Source of the DNA: Deltaproteobacteria bacterium
GTDB lineage: Bacteria; Desulfobacterota; Syntrophia; Syntrophales; UBA5619
DNA length: 39,741 bases
Assembly (NCBI GenBank): GCA_021372695.1
Contig: JAJFTY010000231.1
Location: forward strand, 1-39,741
Direction of reading: 5' to 3'
Shown: piece by piece, positions 24,901 to 31,213 of the stretch
Layout: each line of letters opens with the position of its first letter
Numbering within the stretch: the stretch's first letter is position 1
Translations under genes and position numbers: made by a program
Notes under the pieces: generated by a model
What the model saw: only the letters and a program-made list of their open reading frames with translations
What the model was told of the DNA's origin: nothing
The model's database searches: none

Positions 24901-26509
24901 TAATCGTGAAGGCGCCCGTGCTGCTGTCCGGTATGGCCGTGTTGATCACGGTCGGCGGCGTGGTTGCCGGGGAGAGGGCCGAGACCGTGGCCCCGGCTGT
25001 CCCGGCCGCCCCTTCCGTGGAAGGCCAGTTGGGTATGGCCTTTACCCAGCCGCTGAAGGAGATCGTCGGGGCGCCGCCGGTGTAGGTGAAGCTACCGCTC
25101 GCGAGCGAACTGTTCCAGACCTGGCTCTGATCGACCATCGAGACGATGCGGTAATCGTATGCCTTGCCGGTCTCCAGGGCCGGGCCGCTGTAAGCCGCCG
25201 AGGTCTGGGTCGAGGGAATATTGTACTGGTTCCAGATCCGGCTCCCCGTGGCCCCGTCATCAAGTTCGACGCCGTAACTGACGGCACCCGCGATCCCCGT
25301 CCAGGTGAAGACGGGATTCGCGTCGAGGTTCCCCGTGGGCAGGAGGTTGGATGCGAATTCGGTCACATACCCGGTGATCGCCCGGGTCGCCGGATCGATC
25401 GCAGCCCCGCCCGTCTGCGGGGTGAAGGTGAAGGTGAACGAGGGGTAGGGTGAGACGACCGGCTCCGTGCCGATCTCGCGGTTTACGGTGTACCAGCTCT
25501 TGCTTGCGTCATCCCAAAGCAGGTCGATCCCGGAACCGACATAGGAATTCCCGTTCCCCGTGACCCGCACCGCCGAGGCCAGATGCAGGGGATCCTGCAC
25601 AAGGAAGCCCGCATAATACTTCCCATCGGCCTGAAAATGGAGCGACTGGGCAGTGGGCTGGGGCAGGGCCGAGGCGCTCTCTACCCGCATGGAGACGTAA
25701 GGCATCAGATCGGGCATTCGCTGGAAGGCGCCCTGCCCGGCGGTCAGGGTGTATTCGCCGAGGCTCGCGGCACCTTCGCCGTTGATGTCGACCGTGGCGG
25801 CGTAGTGGTTGCCTCCCGTCACGGCCAGGCTGAACGCAAGCGTCGTCGCAGCCGGGTCAAGGCCCGTGCGGATGATGGGGGTAGACGCCCAGAGATCGTT
25901 GTTGCCGTTCCGGACTCCCGCCTGGATGATCAGCGTGTTGTCGGGATACAAGTTTCCGCTGTAAAAGCCTTTGACCCAGATGATGTTCACGGTGGCATTG
26001 TTGCAAGGCCCTCCGGAGCTTTCATCACGGCCGAGGCCGAGGTCGAACTGATAGGCCTTCTGAGCTGCCATGTCGACGCTGAAAGGGCCCAGTCCGAGGG
26101 AGTAGGACCAGGCAGCCGGATCGGCCCCCGCAGGCAGGGCCCCCGGACTCGTGTACAGAGCCGCGACCCCGTCGAAACCGTCGGTTGGATAGACGTTCGC
26201 TTTCCGGGCCACGGTGTCGAGTGTGACGGTGACGGGGGGGATCGTCGGCGCCTGGCCCCAGAAATAGGTCACGCCGGTCTCGCCGCCGGGCGGCGTCACG
26301 ACGCCCGACAGACCGGAAAGGTTGATCGCGTTGCTGGCGACCGTTCCCGCCGAGAAATCGTAGAGAACCGACCGGCCGGAGTCATCCGAGTATTGAAGAT
26401 TCCCGACACCCACGGAAAAGGCCGCAGCTGCGCCCGCCCCGCCGAAGATAAAAAGGGTTGGAATCAGGATGCCCGTGACGAGTCTTTTGCTGATACTTTT
26501 CGAGAACAT
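18989..26509 (-). CDS. Giant secreted multidomain protein with toroid-like domain and C-terminal dockerin
   Basis: A 2506-residue protein. ATG 26509 follows GGGAGGTG closely; in-frame GTG/ATG at 26530/26524 lack that support. A signal peptide (about 1-30, ending AAAAF) leads to fibronectin-III-like modules near 375-490 and 800-885 that are copies of each other (shared text TWTGIAGA / SWTGIAGA). Several carboxypeptidase-regulatory-like beta modules lie near 590-700, 890-970, 1110-1290 and 1655-1740. An alpha/alpha-toroid domain resembling prenyltransferase/squalene-cyclase folds spans about 1290-1655 (QRADGSF, QNPDGSW repeats). A bacterial Ig-like module follows at 1740-1848, then alternating repeats to 2438. 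The end (about 2440-2506) is a dockerin-type EF-hand pair (DLDGNRAVNLADAI, DVNNDGRVGPAEAM). No cohesin or catalytic motif was recognised. It is probably an extracellular structural or binding protein. Confidence 0.85.
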   Translation of the reverse strand: MFSKSISKRLVTGILIPTLFIFGGAGAAAAFSVGVGNLQYSDDSGRSVLYDFSAGTVASNAINLSGLSGVVTPPGGETGVTYFWGQAPTIPPVTVTLDTVARKANVYPTDGFDGVAALYTSPGALPAGADPAAWSYSLGLGPFSVDMAAQKAYQFDLGLGRDESSGGPCNNATVNIIWVKGFYSGNLYPDNTLIIQAGVRNGNNDLWASTPIIRTGLDPAATTLAFSLAVTGGNHYAATVDINGEGAASLGEYTLTAGQGAFQRMPDLMPYVSMRVESASALPQPTAQSLHFQADGKYYAGFLVQDPLHLASAVRVTGNGNSYVGSGIDLLWDDASKSWYTVNREIGTEPVVSPYPSFTFTFTPQTGGAAIDPATRAITGYVTEFASNLLPTGNLDANPVFTWTGIAGAVSYGVELDDGATGSRIWNQYNIPSTQTSAAYSGPALETGKAYDYRIVSMVDQSQVWNSSLASGSFTYTGGAPTISFSGWVKAIPNWPSTEGAAGTAGATVSALSPATTPPTVINTAIPDSSTGAFTITGLPVATTFFLKVQPPGGYMPVLGRFINWNADMQAYLSYGLFTTGQYAAFGNAAGTGMILGRVALKSEPPPATTFLAGATVEAREWTAGSPPVLGDALPVTYSGGGSATGADGVYMVKSVPAGKKVQLTATLGGYTFEFNDAVVPVAADTISEESFFGTAVQSPFYAYSYHHQDGTYFINLFAEDAAHAFTGVTVNGPGLAGEVSLVYNGASWALPDAGGFSLGSSLPTGDRTYNFTAQTGGTPVTGSKTVSVYVEAYATNLQPAGDLNAAPTFSWTGIAGAASYALILYDQTAGGAGVWTSPQVTPPQTSIAYGGPALTSGHAYRYLVVSTVNTDGNNNASFAQGEFTYTAASNSGSVSGTLSYGGSQTGNYRLKVWSADMTGDYYQELTVTGGSFSFNNVPNGRYFLTAYRDSNWNGEYTAGEAYGYHEDANGLKLITVNGSGVNIGTVTLADPAAGPTGASVSINAAIGGLRGYLIFFRSGDFLGIASLQNGIRPIFSLDGDLTAGLRGYSLTQMQNNYDGMPVPAGMYDFYFMTGDLDQGPDKGVVQYAQTGVAVVKGSVTTVPVSGSIPFAAGGSVSGTVTSNFGAHHSLGRVSVSLTGDQAGQILKAWGSTDTNGQFRFDHLAAGTYYLRLAYAGYNAFSPIAVTVTEGQTLVVPGSGTVLTPAQTPATISGTLNPFGTGVDSRVLLKQGETVVASAATDPANGAYAISDVVPGSYTLAGSARGCAPAPVPVTVAAGQALTQNFNLNGTKSIITSGLAWLLAHQRADGSFDDNLSFDADPFVFGWTGYTGLTLLAVLENPKYNVSTSPAYLGSALLGQIHDALYGVSGATPKNGIRQYFEGTYHAADDPATTGWNDTGAFYDGTTNGLSVAATPVALEKLIALGMPLSDPRVTGAVQFLLGAQVTAARASNPIFAGGWRYNPGNTDTDNWETAWVIMALMKAGLNPTVQAVVDGLNHIRRSQATQGGGAGLFAYQPNDTSGYGPLGTSAACILALNFAGAPNSDPDVDRFFQWVKNNGGFNGYQRWADAYWWSMFPWAAILYDDPATSAPVKKYYDTLELTWNMADDILSRQNPDGSWSNPNYIPGGSNSGNGVMFTASALMAIAPYAGLTPLPDEATISGVVRNPAGAGVAGAKVEALLDGVVRASTVTNGSGAYTLSVPQNYAYTLRVTAAGYARKTIATADIGSGGLTGQDVAYLMTDADTAHPTISDLIPADGSTVSAARPAISAVLADVGSGGNAPSGIDPTAVSMTLDGNAVNASFNSSTGMVSFTPQSDLSDASHAVGIAVQDYAGNSASASWSFTVLANISFTGYVADSQSPSQAVAGATVEEGGLPANSTTTDAAGLYTLGGLKAGLPFYLKISKGADFAPCYSAEMTYTADHVEPRDRAFTLFPITRFGPGAGNWNVDPGKGVIRAAVRDKLDGYVGGAVVTATGLLQQSYAVCYDDDCTPSLTATKDGTGRYLIRNVLDGDTVSVTATKAGWTFNTRTYHTFAGGVSQGRLTGQGPVSLTVTVSTAAPSWSLLEGVQLQAVGFPAVSATTGANGSATLSGLPPNVTIPFSVGKAGYVNGYGQFSASSGVSSWRIALFTQANLTAWGVRAGLGVVYGRAIDDANSDNNTNGLTGVQVQCASAQGRIYEVLYLNDDLTVAAGATATIGNGRYVIPNVVPGDTVTLSARKAGWSLWTRTTRAYADGVSHGYLYGISGGATVTMYVNDKSGAAIPGATVRMAENTALSAASDSGGKVVLTNLPLDTPFTFEVIKAGYRNTYSRSVILTGNNNSWGTYTLFALNDSASFGGIPADRGVIHGWVKNDADSGNLAGARVSAVSGLGNNYTVVYLNNDYTIAAAATATLGNGRFAVLGVEPGDTVTVRAELAGWTFDPRTSTARANAVNQSVVYGLPTFKGDLDGNRAVNLADAIIALRALSRLDTAIRGDYPASGADVNNDGRVGPAEAMFILQWLTGMR

Positions 26510-26736
26510 GCCCACCTCCCTCATCGACACGCCTGGTTGGATTGACGGATGGTTGGTTGACTGTTTTTTCTCTACAGCATCAATGTACGAGAACGTCCGA
26601 AGGTTGGCTCTGATGAAGGCCCGGAGGATGAAAACCGGCGCATTCGCGGGCCCGATTCGCAGCGGAAACGAAAGCCGGATTTGGCCTGCGTTATATCATA
26701 TTTTCGGCGGAAGCAACATGAATTCCGTGCAGGACT

Positions 26737-27393
26737 CTAGCTCGGCTTCCGCTGGGTCACCCGGAACAGCTTCCGGGGGAGATCGCCCTCCTCGAACTCA
26801 TCGACCACAATGATTTCAAAGCCTTGGGAGAGCTCCCGGACGAGCTTCCGGCTGAAGAAGTGAACGATGAATCCGCCCATTTCATACAGGTCTTCCCCGC
26901 GCTCCACCCCTTTTCGATAGTGCGCGTCCCCGGTGTGGCGGACCGTATAGATGCACCATCCGCCCGGCTTCAACACGCGCCGGATCTCCCCGGACAGGAA
27001 CCGCAGTTGCGGGGTGGTCAGGGCCATGCAGAACAGCATGTGGGAGTAACAGGCGTCGAAACTCCCGTCGATAAACGGAAGCGGCTCCCGGACGTCCTGG
27101 ATCTTCGTCACGACGCGGCCGGACAGCCCTGCTTCATGGGCCAGGGCCTTGACGGATTCGAGTCCCACCCCGCTGTAATCGAGTGCATGGACCCGGAAAC
27201 CCTCTTGGGCGAAATAGATCGTGTCCCGGCCCTGACCGCTGCCGAGTTCAAGGATCGTCTGCACGGCTTCGCTCTTGAACAGATCCGCCGCCGCGCGGGC
27301 AGGGATGCTGGCTTCCGCGCCGAACATCCCGGGACATTCCGAGAATGTCTCCTGCCATCGGCGCTTCTGATGATTCAAAGGGTTCTGCTTCAC
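26737..27393 (-). CDS. Class I SAM-dependent methyltransferase
   Basis: A 218-residue Rossmann-fold methyltransferase (Methyltransf_11/25 type). Motif I is ILELGSGQGRDTIYFA near residue 46. The acidic residue after beta-2 is in VHALDYSG, and FDACYSHMLFCMAL and LKPGGW follow as motifs II/III. The start is GTG 27393; its TGA overlap with the end of the HD-GYP gene (GTGA) means translational coupling, and there is no strong independent ribosome-binding site. It is the last gene of a four-gene overlapping operon. The substrate is unknown. The 227-nt gap after it (26510-26736) contains no gene and probably holds the promoter of the giant secreted protein, which I could not define. Confidence 0.87.
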   Translation of the reverse strand: MKQNPLNHQKRRWQETFSECPGMFGAEASIPARAAADLFKSEAVQTILELGSGQGRDTIYFAQEGFRVHALDYSGVGLESVKALAHEAGLSGRVVTKIQDVREPLPFIDGSFDACYSHMLFCMALTTPQLRFLSGEIRRVLKPGGWCIYTVRHTGDAHYRKGVERGEDLYEMGGFIVHFFSRKLVRELSQGFEIIVVDEFEEGDLPRKLFRVTQRKPS

Positions 27394-28961
27394 GTCCGGA
27401 AATCGGCGAATCTGAAGCCCTTTTCCCGGAACAGCCGCAGGCAGGCGTCCACGGCGGAAGCGTCGTAGTGGACGCCCCTCTGTTTCTCGATCTCGTCCAG
27501 GGCCGCATCGATGCCCTTACCTGGCCGATAGGGCCGGTGCGAGGCGATGGCTTCCACCACGTCGGCGACCGCCAGGATGCGGGCTTCGATCAGAATGTCG
27601 TCACCCTTCAGGTTTCGGGGATAGCCCGAGCCGTCCAACCGTTCATGGTGCTGATGGATGATCTGGGCGAGCGGCCAGGGGGACTCCACATCTTTCAGGA
27701 TCTCGAATCCCTGCTGGGCATGCTCCCTGACCAGAGCGGATTCGATCTTCGTCAGGGCCGTGGGTTTCGACAGTATCTCGGCGGGTATGGAGAGTTTCCC
27801 GATGTCGTGGATCGAACCGGCCAGGCGGATGCCGTCCACCTGCTCCTGCGGCAGCCCCATCTCCGCGGCAATGGACCGGGCGAGGTCCGCAACCCTCATC
27901 TGGTGGCCGGCCGTGTAGGGATCCCTCACTTCCAGGACGGATACCATCACCTGGATGGTCGCGCCCACCGCCTTCCTGAGACTCTCAAGGGTTTCCCTGA
28001 GTTTCTGCTCGACCTGTTTGCGCTCGGTGATATCGCGAACAAAGGCAAGGACGATCGTCTGCCCCGCACGCTGAACGAGGTTGGTGTTGATCTCAACGGG
28101 TACGAGAGATCCGTCCTTGCGGATCAGGTCCAGTTCATCCGGGCCGGTGGTCCTGGCCTCCCTGTTGGCCTGGAGCAACTGAAGCGCCTTCTCCAGGCTG
28201 CTATCAGGGAGGAGGCTCAAGCTCTGAAAATTTTTTCCGATCAGATCTTCCCGCCGGTAGTCGATGATCTCTTCGCACTTCCGGTTGCCGTAGATGAAAT
28301 TTCCCTCCAGATCGTTCAGATAAACGCCGTCCGGGGCGTTTTCCAGGTAGCTCCGGAACAGGGCCTCGTTTTCCCGCAAGTCGGCTTCGGCGCGCAGCCG
28401 GGACTCCGAATCCAGGAGAACGATCGAAACCAGGAGCGTTCCCAGAGGGTAGATGAGGAGGATCGGGACGGCCATCCTTGAAAAGATTTCGGATCTCAAG
28501 CCCGATGGCAGGGTCATCATCAGGGCCACCATGCAGACGTGGACGATGATCCCGAATACGATCAGGTGCAGAGGAGCGACCAGTCGAGGGTTGCGGCGAC
28601 GGAAATAATGGTAGGCGATGCCGATGGCGGCGGACGAAACGGTCACGGAAACCCCCATGATCACCCCGGGTCCGCCAATCCAGATCCGATAGACGATGGC
28701 CATCACGGCGGCGATCAGGGCCGTGACCCCCCCGCCGATGAAGCCCGCGATGCTGATGATGATGGAGCGGCCGTCGAAGATGAGGCCCGGCGAGATGACG
28801 AGCGGGTTCATCATGCCGATGACGGCAACCGCTCCGAAGAGAAAACCGGAGATGACCCGGCCGGTGCGCGACCCGGATTCCCATCTGCGGATGACGAAAC
28901 TGTAGAGGATGCTCAGCGCAATGATGAGGGTGATATTGTTGACCAGGGACGAGTAGATCAT
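27390..28961 (-). CDS. Membrane PAS-HD-GYP c-di-GMP phosphodiesterase
   Basis: A 523-residue protein. The N-terminal 5TM-5TMR_LYT-type membrane sensor (about 1-190) is followed by a PAS domain (about 200-320, with FVRDITERKQ at its end) and an HD-GYP domain (about 335-515). The catalytic HD is in GSIHDIGKLSIP near residue 390. The GYP motif is in HHERLDGSGYP near 450. Both motifs are intact, so hydrolysis of c-di-GMP to pGpG/GMP is expected. ATG 28961 overlaps the upstream stop by 4 nt (ATGA). The next gene begins at its own stop (GTGA). Confidence 0.92.
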   Translation of the reverse strand: MIYSSLVNNITLIIALSILYSFVIRRWESGSRTGRVISGFLFGAVAVIGMMNPLVISPGLIFDGRSIIISIAGFIGGGVTALIAAVMAIVYRIWIGGPGVIMGVSVTVSSAAIGIAYHYFRRRNPRLVAPLHLIVFGIIVHVCMVALMMTLPSGLRSEIFSRMAVPILLIYPLGTLLVSIVLLDSESRLRAEADLRENEALFRSYLENAPDGVYLNDLEGNFIYGNRKCEEIIDYRREDLIGKNFQSLSLLPDSSLEKALQLLQANREARTTGPDELDLIRKDGSLVPVEINTNLVQRAGQTIVLAFVRDITERKQVEQKLRETLESLRKAVGATIQVMVSVLEVRDPYTAGHQMRVADLARSIAAEMGLPQEQVDGIRLAGSIHDIGKLSIPAEILSKPTALTKIESALVREHAQQGFEILKDVESPWPLAQIIHQHHERLDGSGYPRNLKGDDILIEARILAVADVVEAIASHRPYRPGKGIDAALDEIEKQRGVHYDASAVDACLRLFREKGFRFADFRT

Positions 28962-29335
28962 CTCATTTCATTCTCCGGGGGGCGATCCTGGACCGCGGGC
29001 GGCTCCATTCCCTTTCCCAGCCGATAGGCGTCGATCACGGAATAGAGCCAGCAGATCACGATCAAGGGCAGGATGAGCGGGGAATACCACTCGCCGGATG
29101 GGGAGGATGCCGCCATCCGGGCGGCAACCGCGTTCGGGTTGATGAACCCGCCTTGGATCTGTATCCTGTCGAGCTCCTGGAGCGCGCGGAGCGTTGCATC
29201 CGTAATCCAGACACCCAGGCCGATCAGGATGACAACCATCGGGATCAGCCCCCGCACGTACCGTTTGAGGTACATCTGCCCCAGCCCCGGAAAAACCAGC
29301 GCCGACAATAGCGCCGCCTTGATTGCCTTGCTCAT
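28958..29335 (-). CDS. Small membrane protein with TM2-like motif
   Basis: A 125-residue protein with two hydrophobic N-terminal segments around SALVFPGLGQMYLKRYVRG (residues 8-45) and another near the C-terminus (about 88-105). The PGLGQMYLKR turn is reminiscent of small TM2/DUF5683-like proteins. The loop between them is polar. No function is known to me. It is overlapped by 4 nt on both sides, so it belongs to the lipoprotein hydrolase / HD-GYP operon. Confidence 0.72.
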   Translation of the reverse strand: MSKAIKAALLSALVFPGLGQMYLKRYVRGLIPMVVILIGLGVWITDATLRALQELDRIQIQGGFINPNAVAARMAASSPSGEWYSPLILPLIVICWLYSVIDAYRLGKGMEPPAVQDRPPENEMR

Positions 29336-30267
29336 GACCCGCCTCCCGCCCTCTTCAGATGCCGGCCGAAGAAGGCCTCCACCTCGCGGATGCTGTCCGC
29401 CCAGGCCGCGGGATCGCCGCCCGTCGTAGCGCCACGCCCGCCCGGTGCGTTCGCGTTCACCCGGTTCGCCAGGTAACGGACCGGGTTGCTGCTGTCGAAG
29501 GCGTGGTGCGCCCCCGGATAGATCTTGGTCTCCACCGGGTATCCGCTCCTCGCGGAGGTCTCGGCCAGTATACGGCAGGGCTCCGCCGGAGTCCAGTCGT
29601 CGTCCGCCCCGATCAGGATCAGCAGCGGGGCGACGGGCTTGTAAACGCCGATGTAGCCCGTGACCGGCCCTCCCCTCCCGGACGGGCGGACGGCACGCCA
29701 GCTTCCGTATCCTCCGTCACAGCCCGGATACAGGGCGACCGCGGCGGCAAAACCCGCGTCCTTCGCCGGCGCGAGCAGCTCGCTTTCGCTTTCCGGCGCG
29801 GCCATGGAAGCGAGCGTTGTGGATCCGCCGTGCGAGCCGCCCATGAGACCCACCCGGGATCCGTCGACATCGGGCAGCGTCCGCAGATAGGCCAGCGCCG
29901 CATAGGCGTCCAGGACGCGCCGGAAGGGGTTGACCTCGGCCCGGCGCGGCGATGTCTCGGTGCAGACGCCGCCCGCGTGGCCGCGCGTCGTGAAGCTGTC
30001 GGGAATGGCAACCGCATATCCCTGCCGCACGAGCTCCTGGGCCCAGCGGTCCGGAGAGCGGCTGGAACGCGGCCCGAGGCCGCTGCAATCGTGCAGGATC
30101 ACAACGGCCGGAAACGGCCCCGGCCCATCGGGCTGGAGCAGTCGGAGGGGGATCTGCTCCGGGGCTCCGGAGAGTCCGGTCGTGGGGATGGAAAGGTTGG
30201 TCGTCGCTCCGGCGCACCCCGCCAGGCAAACGAAAGCCAGCAGCAGCGTTGCAAGCTTTGTGTTCAT
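29332..30267 (-). CDS. Dienelactone hydrolase-like lipoprotein
   Basis: A 311-residue alpha/beta-hydrolase of the dienelactone hydrolase family with a lipoprotein signal (MNTKLATLLLAFVCLAGC, lipidated Cys 18). It should be periplasmic and membrane-anchored. The nucleophile is a serine in GGSHGGS, where classical dienelactone hydrolases have cysteine. Asp is in GADDDWTP and His is in GAHHAFD, so the triad is complete. A longer frame reaches to 30432, but the added residues are low-complexity. ATG 30267 has GAGGAG 6 nt upstream and starts a perfect signal peptide. First gene of an operon whose members overlap by 4 nt. The substrate is unknown. Confidence 0.88.
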   Translation of the reverse strand: MNTKLATLLLAFVCLAGCAGATTNLSIPTTGLSGAPEQIPLRLLQPDGPGPFPAVVILHDCSGLGPRSSRSPDRWAQELVRQGYAVAIPDSFTTRGHAGGVCTETSPRRAEVNPFRRVLDAYAALAYLRTLPDVDGSRVGLMGGSHGGSTTLASMAAPESESELLAPAKDAGFAAAVALYPGCDGGYGSWRAVRPSGRGGPVTGYIGVYKPVAPLLILIGADDDWTPAEPCRILAETSARSGYPVETKIYPGAHHAFDSSNPVRYLANRVNANAPGGRGATTGGDPAAWADSIREVEAFFGRHLKRAGGGS

Positions 30268-30355
30268 CGTCGCTCCTCGCGAAGAACCGCGCGGACCGCC
30301 CGATCGCCGCGGACAGGGTGGACGCCAATCCGGCCCGCATTCCGCGAGACGCGGA

Positions 30356-30397
30356 GCGGCGCACCTCGACCCGATCGTGGCCTTGCGGCATGAGTGA
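30356..30397 (+). pseudogene. Orphan MacB-permease C-terminal tail (left copy)
   Basis: These 42 nt read AAHLDPIVALRHE and a TGA stop, the C-terminus of MacB-type permeases. They match the true permease end (36987-37028) at 38 of 42 positions. No permease sequence precedes them. The tail lies in the gap between the hydrolase and higA, and points in the same direction as the efflux operon. Confidence 0.6.
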
Positions 30398-30428
30398 GGC
30401 TTACCGGCCCTCCTGCCGACGGTTGCAT

Positions 30429-30728
30429 TCACATAGGTGCCAATTCATGGATTTCGGCGAGTCTGCGGCTCACAACCTTTTCAGCCATTTTGAGGTCGTA
30501 GGCCGCCTGCAGGTTGATCCAGTACTGGGGCGTCTGGCCAAACGCCTTGCCGAAAAGCAACGCCATCTCAGCGGTAACGGGCCTTTTGCCTTTGACCACA
30601 TGGGATATCCGCATGGCTGAAAGACCGATCGCGCGGGCAAACTCGGCCTGGGAAATGCCCAGTTCGTCCAGAATCTCTTTCAGGAATTCACCCGGATGAA
30701 CCGGGGGCAGATTATTTTTTGGGTTCAT
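30429..30728 (-). CDS. higA: HigA-family antitoxin
   Basis: A 99-residue XRE-type helix-turn-helix protein with the HigA start VHPGEFLKEILDELGISQAEFARAIG and the end YWINLQAAYDL. It neutralises HigB and represses the pair by binding its promoter. ATG 30728 has AAGGA 8 nt before it. It follows higB by 12 nt, the toxin-first order typical of HigBA. Confidence 0.93.
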   Translation of the reverse strand: MNPKNNLPPVHPGEFLKEILDELGISQAEFARAIGLSAMRISHVVKGKRPVTAEMALLFGKAFGQTPQYWINLQAAYDLKMAEKVVSRRLAEIHELAPM

Positions 30729-30740
30729 TGTCTCAAATCC

Positions 30741-31022
30741 TTAATGATAATCGACTATTTCGACATCATCCGCCTCGCCGTTTTCAAACCGGAAACAGAC
30801 GCGCCATTGATCGTTGATGCGAATGCTCCATTGTCCGGCGCGATCTCCGCTCAGCGCTTCCAGGTGGTTTGATGGCGGCATGCGGAGATCGTCAAGCATC
30901 GCGGCCGCGTCCAACTGGGTCAATCGTTTGCCGGCCCGCTTCAGCACATCGGGCGGGAAGTGTTTCGATTTCCCGGTCATAAAGAAACGTTCGGTTTGAG
31001 CATCCGCGAAAGTCCTGATCAT
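30741..31022 (-). CDS. higB: HigB-family toxin (RelE superfamily mRNA interferase)
   Basis: A 93-residue HigB/plasmid-maintenance killer toxin that cleaves ribosome-bound mRNA. Characteristic text is MIRTFADAQTERFF at the start, then LDAAAMLDDLRMPPSNHLE, QWSIRINDQWRVCFRF and a C-terminal DVEIVDYH. It is full length, with no frameshift. First gene of the pair; ATG 31022 lies just after the promoter and operator at 31029-31057. Confidence 0.93.
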   Translation of the reverse strand: MIRTFADAQTERFFMTGKSKHFPPDVLKRAGKRLTQLDAAAMLDDLRMPPSNHLEALSGDRAGQWSIRINDQWRVCFRFENGEADDVEIVDYH

Positions 31023-31028
31023 GGGAGT

Positions 31029-31057
31029 ACGATAAACATATTGTTTACAACAGTCAA
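31029..31057 (-). promoter_or_regulatory. higBA promoter with HigA-like operator
   Basis: On the minus strand, TTGACT (31052-31057), a 17-nt spacer and TATCGT (31029-31034) form the promoter. A perfect dyad TAAACA-TAT-TGTTTA (31033-31047) lies between -35 and -10. A bound antitoxin would block polymerase, giving the usual autoregulation. Confidence 0.65.
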
Positions 31058-31155
31058 GCCGATTTTATATTGCCCACGCCGCCTTGGCACCGGTCACCAC
31101 GTCGCCGCTCAACTGAAGACTCCGACCGCCTCTCTATCTTCCCCCAAAAAACCTA

Positions 31156-31183
31156 TTGACAATTTTAAATATATATTTAAAAT
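31156..31183 (+). promoter_or_regulatory. Efflux operon promoter overlapped by a 22-bp perfect palindrome
   Basis: TTGACA (31156-31161) and TAAAAT (31178-31183) are 16 nt apart, 31 nt before tetR. The palindrome 31162-31183, half-site ATTTTAAATAT, fills the whole spacer and the -10. This is the position and symmetry expected for TetR autorepression. Confidence 0.65.
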
Positions 31184-31213
31184 ACGCACTACAAATCATC
31201 GGGAGAGAAGATC

